A stretch of 64,000 nucleotides of DNA, taken from NCBI RefSeq assembly GCF_000332455.1, contig NZ_AOGY02000056.1, positions 62,001 through 126,000 of the forward strand. Reading direction: 5' to 3'. The notes under the pieces were generated by a model that saw only the letters and a list, made by a program, of their open reading frames with translations, had not been told where the DNA came from and searched no databases. The stretch is from Leptospira vanthielii serovar Holland str. Waz Holland = ATCC 700522. Lineage in GTDB: Bacteria > Spirochaetota > Leptospiria > Leptospirales > Leptospiraceae. Position 1 is the first letter of the stretch. Every line of letters starts with the position of its first letter. This document shows positions 31,842-39,792 of the stretch, piece after piece. The translations under genes were made by a program, and so were the position numbers.

Positions 31842-33725
31842 GTGAAGATTTACCGAAAACTTTGGCCATATTTGGCAAAATACAAATACAGACTTAGCCT
31901 CGGTGTTTTCTTGTCTATATTTGTTTCCATTTTTAATGGGGCATCCCTCACGTCTCTCATTCCTATCTTTGATTCTTTGGGGACTGGTGAAAATTACAAG
32001 TTCCAAATTGCTCTAACAAAAAAAGACCAAACTCTTCTGTCAGAACACAAAAAACCTGACCATCTAGAAGGACTGACTTATTGGGAATGGCAATTTGCCA
32101 ACCTCAAACAAAATACAAACGAGGAACTTGCAGATAAAAAGCCAGACGACTTGGTATATTTGTTTTGTCTTATCATCCTTCCTATCTACTTTTTAAAACT
32201 CATTTGCCTGGCCGGTACTGTCTACTTTGTCAATTCGGCTGGCCTTCTTGCCGTCAGTGATCTTAGGCAAGCCCTCTACAAAAAACTCCAAGTATTACCT
32301 CTAAACGAGTTTTATCGTGAGAAGACGGGGGTTCTTATGAGTCGGGTGATCAACGATGTCGATATTGTGGGAAAAGTAGTTTCGAATGATCTAAAAGATG
32401 CAATTAACGATTTTTTTTATATCGTTACACATTTGATCATCTTACTCGTGTTAAGTTGGAAGTTATTCTTTTTATTATTCATTGTCATTCCTTTGATTGT
32501 GGGACCTGTAAGTACATTTGCCGATCGTATTCGGCGAACCACCAAAAATCAACAAGAACAGTTGTCTGAATTGAATGGGGATCTTCAGGAAGTCATTTCT
32601 GGAATTCGGGTCATACGAGCTTTTTCGATGGAAGACAAAGAAGCCGATCGTTTTTTTAAAGTGAACCAAAACCTTTCCGATAAAACTTTCAAAACACATT
32701 TTTATCATCAAATAGGCCCCGCCTTAACTGAGTTATCCGGTTCGGTTGTGACCATGGTCTTTTTAGGGATAGGCGCTTATTTGTTAGAAGATGCCAGTTT
32801 TTCCAAAGGGATGTTCATTGCTTTTTTTCTTACCTTGATTTTTCTTATGCGCCCCTTAAAACAGATGAGTATTTTGGTGAACTTAATCCAAGCCTCTGTG
32901 ATTGCGAGCGATCGTGTATTCGAAATTTTAGGTAGAGATGTAGATATTAAGGAACCAAAAATTCCAAATCCACTAGGCCAACTTTCCAGATCCATTGAAT
33001 ACAAAAATGTATCCTATGTTTATCCCAATACAGATATTTATGCACTGAAAAATGTTAATCTGACATTACCTCTTGGTGGGACCATTGCCATCGTTGGATC
33101 CTCCGGCGCCGGTAAATCTACGTTAGTTGACCTTTTGCCAAGACTCATTGACCCCAGCGAAGGTGGGATTTTTTGGGATGATGTGAATGCAAAAGATTTA
33201 AGTTTGGATAACTTACGAAAACGAATCGGAGTCGTTTCTCAAAACATTTTTTTATTTAATGGTTCTGTTCGTGAAAACATTGCCTTTGGAAAACCCGATG
33301 CATCCGAAGAGGAAATTCGCCGTGCAGCCGAAGATGCTTTTGCCTCTGAGTTCATTGAAGCTTTTGAGGAGGGATATGATACAATTGTTGGTGAACGAGG
33401 TGTGATGTTGTCCGGTGGCCAAAGGCAAAGAATCTCCATTGCTCGGACTCTGCTTGCCAATCCAGAAGTGTTGATTTTGGATGAGGCCACATCTGCTCTG
33501 GATACAGAGTCGGAACGGCTCATCCAACAAGCGTTTGTTCGGCTGTATGAAAACAAAACTGTAATCATCATTGCTCACCGTTTATCTACGGTAAAAATTG
33601 CAGATACAATTTATTATTTAGAAAATGGCGAAATTGTAGAAAGCGGAAGCCACACAGATTTATTAAAAAATCAAAACTCTAAATACAAACGTTTGTATGA
33701 TATGCAGTTTTCGAGTTCTACTTAA
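31842..33725 (+). CDS. MsbA-like ABC exporter (membrane and ATPase domains fused)
   Basis: A 627-residue half-transporter, probably homodimeric. Six helices span about residues 15-335. The ATPase domain has Walker A IVGSSGAGKSTLVDLLPRL, a Q-loop at VSQNIFLFNGS, signature LSGGQRQRISIARTLL, Walker B LILDEATSALD and the H-loop IIIAHRLSTV. The closest well-known relative is MsbA, which flips lipid A-core across the inner membrane; some members instead export peptides or drugs. The start is a GTG at 31842 with an AAGG-type ribosome site. Confidence 0.9.
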   Translation: MKIYRKLWPYLAKYKYRLSLGVFLSIFVSIFNGASLTSLIPIFDSLGTGENYKFQIALTKKDQTLLSEHKKPDHLEGLTYWEWQFANLKQNTNEELADKKPDDLVYLFCLIILPIYFLKLICLAGTVYFVNSAGLLAVSDLRQALYKKLQVLPLNEFYREKTGVLMSRVINDVDIVGKVVSNDLKDAINDFFYIVTHLIILLVLSWKLFFLLFIVIPLIVGPVSTFADRIRRTTKNQQEQLSELNGDLQEVISGIRVIRAFSMEDKEADRFFKVNQNLSDKTFKTHFYHQIGPALTELSGSVVTMVFLGIGAYLLEDASFSKGMFIAFFLTLIFLMRPLKQMSILVNLIQASVIASDRVFEILGRDVDIKEPKIPNPLGQLSRSIEYKNVSYVYPNTDIYALKNVNLTLPLGGTIAIVGSSGAGKSTLVDLLPRLIDPSEGGIFWDDVNAKDLSLDNLRKRIGVVSQNIFLFNGSVRENIAFGKPDASEEEIRRAAEDAFASEFIEAFEEGYDTIVGERGVMLSGGQRQRISIARTLLANPEVLILDEATSALDTESERLIQQAFVRLYENKTVIIIAHRLSTVKIADTIYYLENGEIVESGSHTDLLKNQNSKYKRLYDMQFSSST

Positions 33726-33739
33726 ACAAAAACTAAAGT

Positions 33740-34150
33740 TTAAGCTAGACGTCCTGTTCCACAATTCGGACAGAACTTTGCATTAGGAACAGCAACAAAC
33801 GAACCACAGTTGGCGCAGGTCCAATTTTCGTTAATTTTTGGAGAAGGAAGGATGGCAACATTTGCCTTTTTTTCTTTTAGTTCTGCTTCTACGGAATCTA
33901 AAGCTTCAATATAAGGAAGAGACTGGGTTTGAAATTCTTCTTCTGTTAATTTTCCAGAATCAAAATCAGATCGGATGTCTTTGAGAGAATCGAGGAGGTT
34001 ACTCTTCTTTTCTTTAATGGGTCTGAGATAAGCTCCTTCTTCTTTCCCAAACGGTGATTCGTCGATTCGGAACCTATAATAGAATAATAGGAAAGGAGCG
34101 ATCAGAATGATTCCAAAGAGCAGACAATATAGATATAAGAGAAAATCCAT
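33740..34150 (-). CDS. Membrane-anchored zinc-ribbon protein of unknown function
   Basis: A 136-residue protein. A single N-terminal helix (LLYLYCLLFGIILIAPFLLF) is followed by a charged linker containing a short helix-loop (DFDSGKLTEEEFQTQSLPYI). A C-terminal zinc ribbon is formed by CANC and CPNC, twelve residues apart. The family function is unknown to me. It is convergent with the exporter gene, 14 nt apart, and divergent from the CoA-transferase. Proteins of this layout often act as membrane-bound adaptors, but nothing here decides that. Confidence 0.75.
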   Translation of the reverse strand: MDFLLYLYCLLFGIILIAPFLLFYYRFRIDESPFGKEEGAYLRPIKEKKSNLLDSLKDIRSDFDSGKLTEEEFQTQSLPYIEALDSVEAELKEKKANVAILPSPKINENWTCANCGSFVAVPNAKFCPNCGTGRLA

Positions 34151-34221
34151 ACGTTCAGAATTTGGACTTTTTATTTTTAGGCAATCTCTTTATCTTTGGT
34201 CAAAGAAGAGAATTTACACTT

Positions 34222-35724
34222 ATGGCCGTTACTAACTCATTAATTGAAGAAAAACTCAAAACAGCAGAAGAAGTGGCAGCATTATTGCCTAGACATGTGA
34301 CACTAGGATGTTCCGGATTTACCCCGGCTGGCTACCCAAAACTCATTCCTGTCGCATTTGCCAAACGAATCGAAGATGAAAAAAAGTTGGGAAAAGAATT
34401 CTCAATCAATCTGTATGCAGGTGCCTCGACAGGCGAAGAATTAGATGGTGCTTTGGCAAAAACGGGCGCTCTTAAATTAAGAATTCCTTACCAATCGAAC
34501 TCCCATCTTCGGAACCTTATCAACCAAGGCGAAACCGATTTCATTGATATGCATTTATCACATGTTGTAAAATACATCGAACACGGTATATTACCAAAAA
34601 TTGATGCTGCCATTGTGGAAGCCATTGATGTTACAACTGATGGTAAGATTTATCTATCCACATCTTCTGGAATGAGTGCTACTTACATTCAAAATGCGGA
34701 ATCCGTCTATATTGAGTTAACCGATACCCATCCTTTAGAATTAAAAGGATATCATGATATTTATCTTCCCAATCACCACGAAAAGGGACTTCCCATCAAT
34801 ATTCTCAAACCAGGAGACAGAATCGGCCTTCCATATATTCAAGTTTCTCCTGACAAAATCAAAGGGATTGTACGTTCAAACAAACCAGATGCGGCTACAG
34901 TTTTCAAAACACCTGATGAAGATTGCCAAAACATCGCAGCCCATGTTTTATCTTTTATTCAACATGAAATTAAAATGGGAAGAATTCCCAAAGAATACCT
35001 CCCATTTCAAAATGGAGTTGGGAATATTGCCAATGCGGTGCTTGCGAGCATGGCAAAAGATCCCAACTTTCATTCCATCCAAATGTATACCGAAGTGGTC
35101 CAAGATTCTGTATTTGATTTGATTGATGCTGGAAAATTGGAGATTGCATCCACATCCGCTTTAACTTTTTCCGAAAAGGGACTGAAACGTTTTCATGAAA
35201 ACATTAACGAATGGAAATCAAAGTTTGTCATTCGACCACAAGAGATTTCAAACCATCCAGAAGTCATTAGACGTATGGGCCTTATTGCCATGAACACTGC
35301 TATTGAAGTAGATATTTATGGAAACGTAAACTCAACTCATGTGATGGGAACGTCGATGATGAATGGGATTGGCGGTTCAGGTGATTTCACAAGAAACTCT
35401 CATTTGTGTATTTTTATGACACCATCTCTTGCAAAAGAAGGAAATATTTCTGCAGTGGTTCCAATGGTGTCCCATACAGATCATAATGAACATTCAACGA
35501 TGATTTTTGTTACGGAACAAGGGTTAGCTGACCTTCGGGGATGTCCACCAAAAAAACGGGCCGAACTCATCATTAACAACTGCGCTCATCCGATTTATAG
35601 AGACAAACTCCGAGAGTACTATGAAAATGCTCTTCGTGTTTCCAAAGGGAAACATACTCCTCATGACTTAGAAAAAGCACTTTCTTGGCATGTTCAGTTT
35701 TTAAAAACCGGAAGTATGAAGTGA
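34222..35724 (+). CDS. Acetyl-CoA hydrolase / succinyl-CoA:acetate CoA-transferase family
   Basis: A class I CoA-transferase-fold enzyme of 500 residues. The N-terminus has GFTPAGYPKLIPVA and the mobile-loop region GASTGEELDG. The catalytic glutamate is expected in the MYTEVVQDSVFDL segment, after GVGNIANAVLASM. MNGIGGSGDFTRN and FVTEQGLADLRG follow. Likely reaction: transfer of CoA between acetate and succinate or a related acid. The ATG at 34222 is preferred to one at 34162 because it gives the family length. The stop overlaps the start of the FAD enzyme by 4 nt. Confidence 0.9.
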   Translation: MAVTNSLIEEKLKTAEEVAALLPRHVTLGCSGFTPAGYPKLIPVAFAKRIEDEKKLGKEFSINLYAGASTGEELDGALAKTGALKLRIPYQSNSHLRNLINQGETDFIDMHLSHVVKYIEHGILPKIDAAIVEAIDVTTDGKIYLSTSSGMSATYIQNAESVYIELTDTHPLELKGYHDIYLPNHHEKGLPINILKPGDRIGLPYIQVSPDKIKGIVRSNKPDAATVFKTPDEDCQNIAAHVLSFIQHEIKMGRIPKEYLPFQNGVGNIANAVLASMAKDPNFHSIQMYTEVVQDSVFDLIDAGKLEIASTSALTFSEKGLKRFHENINEWKSKFVIRPQEISNHPEVIRRMGLIAMNTAIEVDIYGNVNSTHVMGTSMMNGIGGSGDFTRNSHLCIFMTPSLAKEGNISAVVPMVSHTDHNEHSTMIFVTEQGLADLRGCPPKKRAELIINNCAHPIYRDKLREYYENALRVSKGKHTPHDLEKALSWHVQFLKTGSMK

Positions 35725-36974
35725 TCGCAATTGTCGGTTCTGGAATTACGGGTCTTACTGCCGCTTGGGCTTTAAAAAAATTTAAAGATGTAACTTTATT
35801 TGAGAAACATCCAGAGATAGGGATGGCTGCATTCGGCGCCAAACAAACTGTAGATGGTAGAGAGGTGGAATTTGATATCCCATTTAGAACGATCAAACGT
35901 GACTACTATCCTACACTTTTCCAGATCTATGATAAAGCCGGTGTTCAAACAAGGGCCGTTGATTATTCTTTTCGAGTGGAGTCAAATGAAGAGGCAATTT
36001 TTGGATTTCGTTCCCACCAATTGTTTGGAATTCCTTTTGGTGTCCCCACAATGGATTCTTTTGTCTCGTCCAAAGGACGTAGAATTTTTTCCGATTTATT
36101 AAAGTTTTACACCAATGCAAAAGAAGATTGGAAAAGGGAGAACCCATCCATTTCTATTTTGGATTTTCTTATAAAGTATGGATACTCCCGTGAATTTATT
36201 TATGAATTTTTGCTTCCAACCTTTGCACTCGTAAACACTTGTAAGACGGAGACTGTAGGAGCATATCCTGCAGAAACCATTATCGGTTATCATTCCAGAG
36301 GTTATTCTTATACACCTCAAGAAACAGCAAGTTTTGGAACAAGGGATATCGTCAATCGTCTCACGAATGGTCTCAACAACTTACAATTGAATGCTGTGAT
36401 CCAGAAGATCTATAAAAAAGCGGATAAAACCATCATCCAATTTGCAAACGAAGAAAAAGAGTTTGAACATGTGATCCTTTCGACACAGGCAAACCAAGCA
36501 AAAGATCTGCTAGGTGAAGGGTTCGATTTAGAAAAAGAAATTCTAAATGAGTTTCGTTATGAATCCAGTGACGTGGTATTACATACTGATGAGTCTTATT
36601 TTTATAATCCATCGGTTTCTTTAGTTTTTAAAATCAGAAATACTTATGACAAACCAGAGGTGACATTGGACTTGGGTAGGATCATTCCAGAACTGAAGGG
36701 TAAAAAAATCTTTCAAACATGGAATCCTCACAAACTTCCTAAGGAAAGTGATACCTTAAAATTGGCAAAGTTTGAAAGGCCAGTGATGGATGAAAGGACG
36801 GCTAAGGCCATTGGGAGAATCGCAACATTACATTCTAACCCAAAATGTAACCTTTGGTTATGTGGCCCGTACTCTCTCTATGGAATTCCACTTTTGGAAG
36901 CGGGTGCAAAGTCTGGACTACTTGTTGCCTCCAAGTTAACCAATCAGAACATTGATGATTTAATTCAACGTTAA
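35721..36974 (+). CDS. FAD-dependent oxidoreductase, amine-oxidase-like
   Basis: A 417-residue flavoprotein. The GTG at 35721 is chosen because GGAAG lies seven bases upstream and the protein then begins VIAIVGSGITGLTAAWALKK, the dinucleotide-binding fold right at the N-terminus. The ADP-contacting E is in TLFEKHPEIG. The C-terminal FAD motif is around LWLCGPYSLYGIPLLEAGAKS. The fold matches NAD(P)-binding Rossmann/amine-oxidase proteins often paired with fatty-acid cyclopropanation genes; a methyltransferase gene indeed lies beside it, on the other strand. Substrate unknown. Confidence 0.82.
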   Translation: MIAIVGSGITGLTAAWALKKFKDVTLFEKHPEIGMAAFGAKQTVDGREVEFDIPFRTIKRDYYPTLFQIYDKAGVQTRAVDYSFRVESNEEAIFGFRSHQLFGIPFGVPTMDSFVSSKGRRIFSDLLKFYTNAKEDWKRENPSISILDFLIKYGYSREFIYEFLLPTFALVNTCKTETVGAYPAETIIGYHSRGYSYTPQETASFGTRDIVNRLTNGLNNLQLNAVIQKIYKKADKTIIQFANEEKEFEHVILSTQANQAKDLLGEGFDLEKEILNEFRYESSDVVLHTDESYFYNPSVSLVFKIRNTYDKPEVTLDLGRIIPELKGKKIFQTWNPHKLPKESDTLKLAKFERPVMDERTAKAIGRIATLHSNPKCNLWLCGPYSLYGIPLLEAGAKSGLLVASKLTNQNIDDLIQR

Positions 36975-36987
36975 TCAAATAATAGTT

Positions 36988-37743
36988 TTATTTTTCAAAA
37001 ACATAATAGTGGTAGGTTAGCCCCAAATGATTCACAAACAAATCCAAAATTTTCGCGAATGTTTTTAAGGAAGATGGTAAGTTTTTGGATTCGTTGGTAA
37101 AACCTTGCAAGACAGGTTTGGTCCAATCTAGTGTTTGAATTTTTTTGAATCCAACACCTTCTAAATCGAAAACAGTTTCTTCGGTTTGTTTTAGATTCCC
37201 CTTTGGGATGAGAAAGGGAAGATAAAGCCACCAATAGTTTTTGAATTTGTTTTCCTTAACTTGGAAATGAGTAAATACTATCCTTCCTCCGGGTTTCAAA
37301 ACTCGGTAACTTTCTTTATAAAATGCAGGAAGGTTTTGAAAGTGATAAGAGGCATCTAAAGAAAATACATAGTCATAACTTACATTTGGTAACGATTCCA
37401 TTACTTCCCAACTCCCTTTGAGAAATGGTTCGACTACTACATGATTAGAAGCAAACAACTGTTGTGCGAAATCCGACTGTTCGCCAGGAAGATTGATTGC
37501 CGAAAGAAGTTTTGGATGAAACTTCTTTTTCCAATACACCAAACTACCTCCGAGCCCTGACCCTACCTCTAAAATTTTTGTCTGAGGCGCCAGTTGGCAA
37601 CCTTTGGCAAATTCAGAGACAAACCTAAGACCAGCCGTTTGATAGGAGGATTCCCCATCCCAATATCCAAAATTGGAAACGTAGTAGGGTGGTGATTGGG
37701 GAAGGATGGATGCGGGAGATTTAGAAAAGGGGAAGGGGGTCAT
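36988..37743 (-). CDS. Class I SAM-dependent methyltransferase
   Basis: A 251-residue enzyme. SAM motif I is ILEVGSGLGGSLVYW, motif II/III is around YDYVFSLDASYHF, and post-motif LKPGGRIVFTHF is typical of small-molecule methyltransferases such as UbiE/sterol/glycine types. It begins YYVSNFGYWDGES, a pattern also seen in gamma-tocopherol and sarcosine methyltransferase relatives. Its start is 42 nt from the CstR-like regulator's start; operator 1 lies in that gap, so it may share control. Substrate unknown. Confidence 0.8.
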   Translation of the reverse strand: MTPFPFSKSPASILPQSPPYYVSNFGYWDGESSYQTAGLRFVSEFAKGCQLAPQTKILEVGSGLGGSLVYWKKKFHPKLLSAINLPGEQSDFAQQLFASNHVVVEPFLKGSWEVMESLPNVSYDYVFSLDASYHFQNLPAFYKESYRVLKPGGRIVFTHFQVKENKFKNYWWLYLPFLIPKGNLKQTEETVFDLEGVGFKKIQTLDWTKPVLQGFTNESKNLPSSLKTFAKILDLFVNHLGLTYHYYVFEK

Positions 37744-37764
37744 TTTTTACTTGATGGATTCTCT

Positions 37765-37780
37765 ATACCCTGCCGGGTAT
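37765..37780. promoter_or_regulatory. Operator 1 (ATACCC-N4-GGGTAT) before the CstR-like gene
   Basis: A 16-bp inverted repeat, ATACCCTGCCGGGTAT, ends five bases before the regulator's ATG, in the 42-bp divergent gap to the methyltransferase gene. It has the same outer half-sites as the palindrome at 38096-38111. CsoR/CstR-family operators are commonly GC-centred dyads with TACCC...GGGTA halves, so autoregulation is the natural reading. Confidence 0.7.
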
Positions 37781-37785
37781 GTAGT

Positions 37786-38052
37786 ATGAGCCTTTCGGAA
37801 AACCAAACTAAACTGATCCACCGTATCAATCGAATCCAGGGACAGCTGGAAGCAATCAAGAATACGATCACAACCGAAGAAAAAGACTGCGAAAAAGCAA
37901 TCCTACTCTTAAAAGCAGCACACCAAGCCATGAAAAAATTTGGAGAGGCATACATCCACGAATATATGGATACCTGTTTTAAAGAAAAAAAGTCCAACCA
38001 AAGTATCGAAACCGACGTAAAAAAAGCCATTACTGCCGCATTCTCTCTCTAA
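37786..38052 (+). CDS. CsoR/RcnR-family repressor, CstR-like (persulfide-type)
   Basis: An 88-residue all-helical DUF156 protein. It begins with IHRINRIQGQLEAIKNTI, the family's DNA-contact helix. Cysteines lie at C35 (EEKDC) and C64 (EYMDTC), matching the two cysteines of CsoR and CstR. The copper-ligand histidine four residues before the second cysteine is replaced by Y60. Copper CsoR needs C-H-C, while CstR sensors of persulfide lack the histidine; this therefore looks CstR-like. The ATG at 37786 is used instead of a longer frame from 37696, which overlaps the methyltransferase gene. The next operon carries matching operators. Confidence 0.85.
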   Translation: MSLSENQTKLIHRINRIQGQLEAIKNTITTEEKDCEKAILLLKAAHQAMKKFGEAYIHEYMDTCFKEKKSNQSIETDVKKAITAAFSL

Positions 38053-38086
38053 TCCCACCTTCCTCTAAAAAAAATCAATAAATCAC

Positions 38087-38116
38087 TTGCCATATATACC
38101 CCATGGGGTATATATG
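38087..38116 (+). promoter_or_regulatory. Promoter with operator 2 in its spacer
   Basis: A 26-bp perfect palindrome covers 38091-38116; its core is ATACCCCATGGGGTAT (38096-38111). It sits over a plausible promoter: TTGCCA at 38087-38092 and TATATA or TATATG at 38109-38116, so the operator fills the -35/-10 spacer. Binding by the CstR-like repressor would block RNA polymerase. This controls the DUF2892-TolC-RND operon. Confidence 0.75.
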
Positions 38117-38130
38117 GGTTTAGAGTCTAT

Positions 38131-38146
38131 ATACTATAGGGGGTAT
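38131..38146 (+). promoter_or_regulatory. Degenerate operator 3 overlapping the ribosome-binding site
   Basis: ATACTATAGGGGGTAT is again 16 bp and keeps the right half-site GGGGTAT, while the left half is changed. It lies 35 bp (centre to centre) from operator 2. Its G-run is also the ribosome-binding site for the next gene, seven bases before the ATG at 38151. It could be a weaker secondary site or only a chance result of the ribosome site. Confidence 0.4.
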
Positions 38147-38150
38147 GGTA

Positions 38151-38375
38151 ATGTTTCTAGCTTCAACAAAAACTTGGTATTTGGAACGAGTGGTTTATTT
38201 CATCGCTGGACTATTTAGTTTGGTGGGAGTTTCGCTCGGATTCTTTGTTTCACCTTGGGGATATCTTTTGAATCTGCTTGTGGGTGTGAACTTGGTTGTT
38301 TTTTCAACCATTGGTTTTTGTCCGATGGCAATTCTTCTGAAGAAACTTGGTTTTGAACCTAAGGTTAAGGATTAA
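38151..38375 (+). CDS. DUF2892/YgaP-like small membrane protein
   Basis: A 74-residue protein with two helices. The N-terminal MFLASTKTWYLERVVYFIAGLF and the later G-x-x-P-M-A-I-L-L-K-K-L-G ending match the DUF2892 membrane module found fused to rhodanese in YgaP and often near CstR-type regulators. A single cysteine (GFCPMAILL) is in the typical place before the C-terminal helix end. The ATG at 38151 is chosen over 38145 because the G-run lies at proper distance. It is the first gene of the operon under operators 2 and 3. Confidence 0.8.
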   Translation: MFLASTKTWYLERVVYFIAGLFSLVGVSLGFFVSPWGYLLNLLVGVNLVVFSTIGFCPMAILLKKLGFEPKVKD

Positions 38376-38379
38376 GAAT

Positions 38380-39792
38380 ATGAAATTTATCATTAGCATT
38401 CTGCTTTTGGTCGGTCCGATGGCTCTCTTTGCGGAGGGCGTCGGATTTGAAAACTTGTGGAAACGAATCGAAGAAAATTCCTCAGCAAGAAAATCCAAAT
38501 ATTTAGAATGGAAAGCTGGCGAAATTGCAAAAGACAGGTCCGACAAACACTGGTTACCTAGGGTTTACACAGACTTACGTACCTTTCAAACGAATGATCC
38601 CACTCTCAACTTTATGGGAAAACTAAGCCAAAGGAGTGCTACCGACTCCGATTTTTCCACAGCATCTACAAGATATCGGCCAGGAAACTTTTTAGATTCG
38701 AATAACCAACCTTATTCCACGTTGAACTCGGATACAATGAATCTACTTGCCAAAGATACACTCAACTATCCAGGAAGTCATACTTATTCCCGTGGAACAC
38801 TCGGTATGGATTTACCACTTTATGAAGGTGGCTCCGGAAAAACACTTGCTGCAATGAATGAAAAAAGATCTGTAGGTCTTAAATTTGAATGGCTTGCGGT
38901 TCGAGACAGAGAATTTGCTCAAGCAGGATTCTATTACAGGGCCATACAAACGTTAAATGAATACAAACGTAGGTTGGAACAAATTAAAAAAATTGAATCT
39001 AGATTCCAATCCAACTACTCCCTCGGAAATAAAGGAAATCCAGTTGGGTATGCCGGTTACTTAGCTTTAAAATCCATTAAAAATCAAATTGCAGTTCTTG
39101 AAAAACAATCAGATTTGCAAATTAGCGACTACAAAGAAACGTTATATGTTCTATCAGACCTCCCTCCCTCTGATTTAGAAATTATCGAATCGGATTTGAA
39201 TGTATTTTTGGATACTCATTTCAAACGCCCCATTGGGTACGAAAGGTCCAATCAGATGAATGCCCAAATCAAATATGCTGAAGGGGAAAAACTCAAGAGC
39301 GAAATGGAAATGGCTAAGTTTTTACCAAAGGTCGGTGCTTATTCAGAAGCATACGGGTATCAAGGAAGTCGTAATACAGCTAACGCATACCAAGCAGGTG
39401 TGTATCTACAAATGAATCTTTATAATCCCAAGGATATGGGAGTTGTGGAAGAATCCAAACTCAATGCAGAAGCTGCCTTGAAAAAAATAGAAGAGAAAAC
39501 TAAAGAAGAAGAAGCCCACGTAAAATCTCTTTTCCAAAAAGAAATTTCCCTAAAGGAAAGTCTTGAATTGGTAAAGGAAACAGTAAAATTCCAGGACGAA
39601 CAGATTGTGAATATGCAGAGATTGTTTCAAAGTGGTGCGATTAATGCTATCCAGTTTGCCGAAACACTCAATAAATCTTTAGAACTCTCTCGTGTTTTAA
39701 TGGAAACGGAAGTCGCTCTTTTACAAGTCAGAACAGAAACATCATTATTTTCAAATAAGGAAGAATCAAATGAATCCATTGGAAGAAATTAG
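38380..39792 (+). CDS. TolC-family outer membrane efflux protein
   Basis: A 470-residue protein with a signal peptide (MKFIISILLLVGPMALFAEG) and long heptad-rich helices, including two coiled-coil stretches near residues 190-260 and 365-440, as in TolC channels. NMQRLFQSGAINAIQFAET matches the conserved late-helix segment of the OEP family. The ATG at 38380 has an AAGGAT site upstream. Its end overlaps the RND gene by 23 nt, indicating coupled expression. Confidence 0.82.
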   Translation: MKFIISILLLVGPMALFAEGVGFENLWKRIEENSSARKSKYLEWKAGEIAKDRSDKHWLPRVYTDLRTFQTNDPTLNFMGKLSQRSATDSDFSTASTRYRPGNFLDSNNQPYSTLNSDTMNLLAKDTLNYPGSHTYSRGTLGMDLPLYEGGSGKTLAAMNEKRSVGLKFEWLAVRDREFAQAGFYYRAIQTLNEYKRRLEQIKKIESRFQSNYSLGNKGNPVGYAGYLALKSIKNQIAVLEKQSDLQISDYKETLYVLSDLPPSDLEIIESDLNVFLDTHFKRPIGYERSNQMNAQIKYAEGEKLKSEMEMAKFLPKVGAYSEAYGYQGSRNTANAYQAGVYLQMNLYNPKDMGVVEESKLNAEAALKKIEEKTKEEEAHVKSLFQKEISLKESLELVKETVKFQDEQIVNMQRLFQSGAINAIQFAETLNKSLELSRVLMETEVALLQVRTETSLFSNKEESNESIGRN

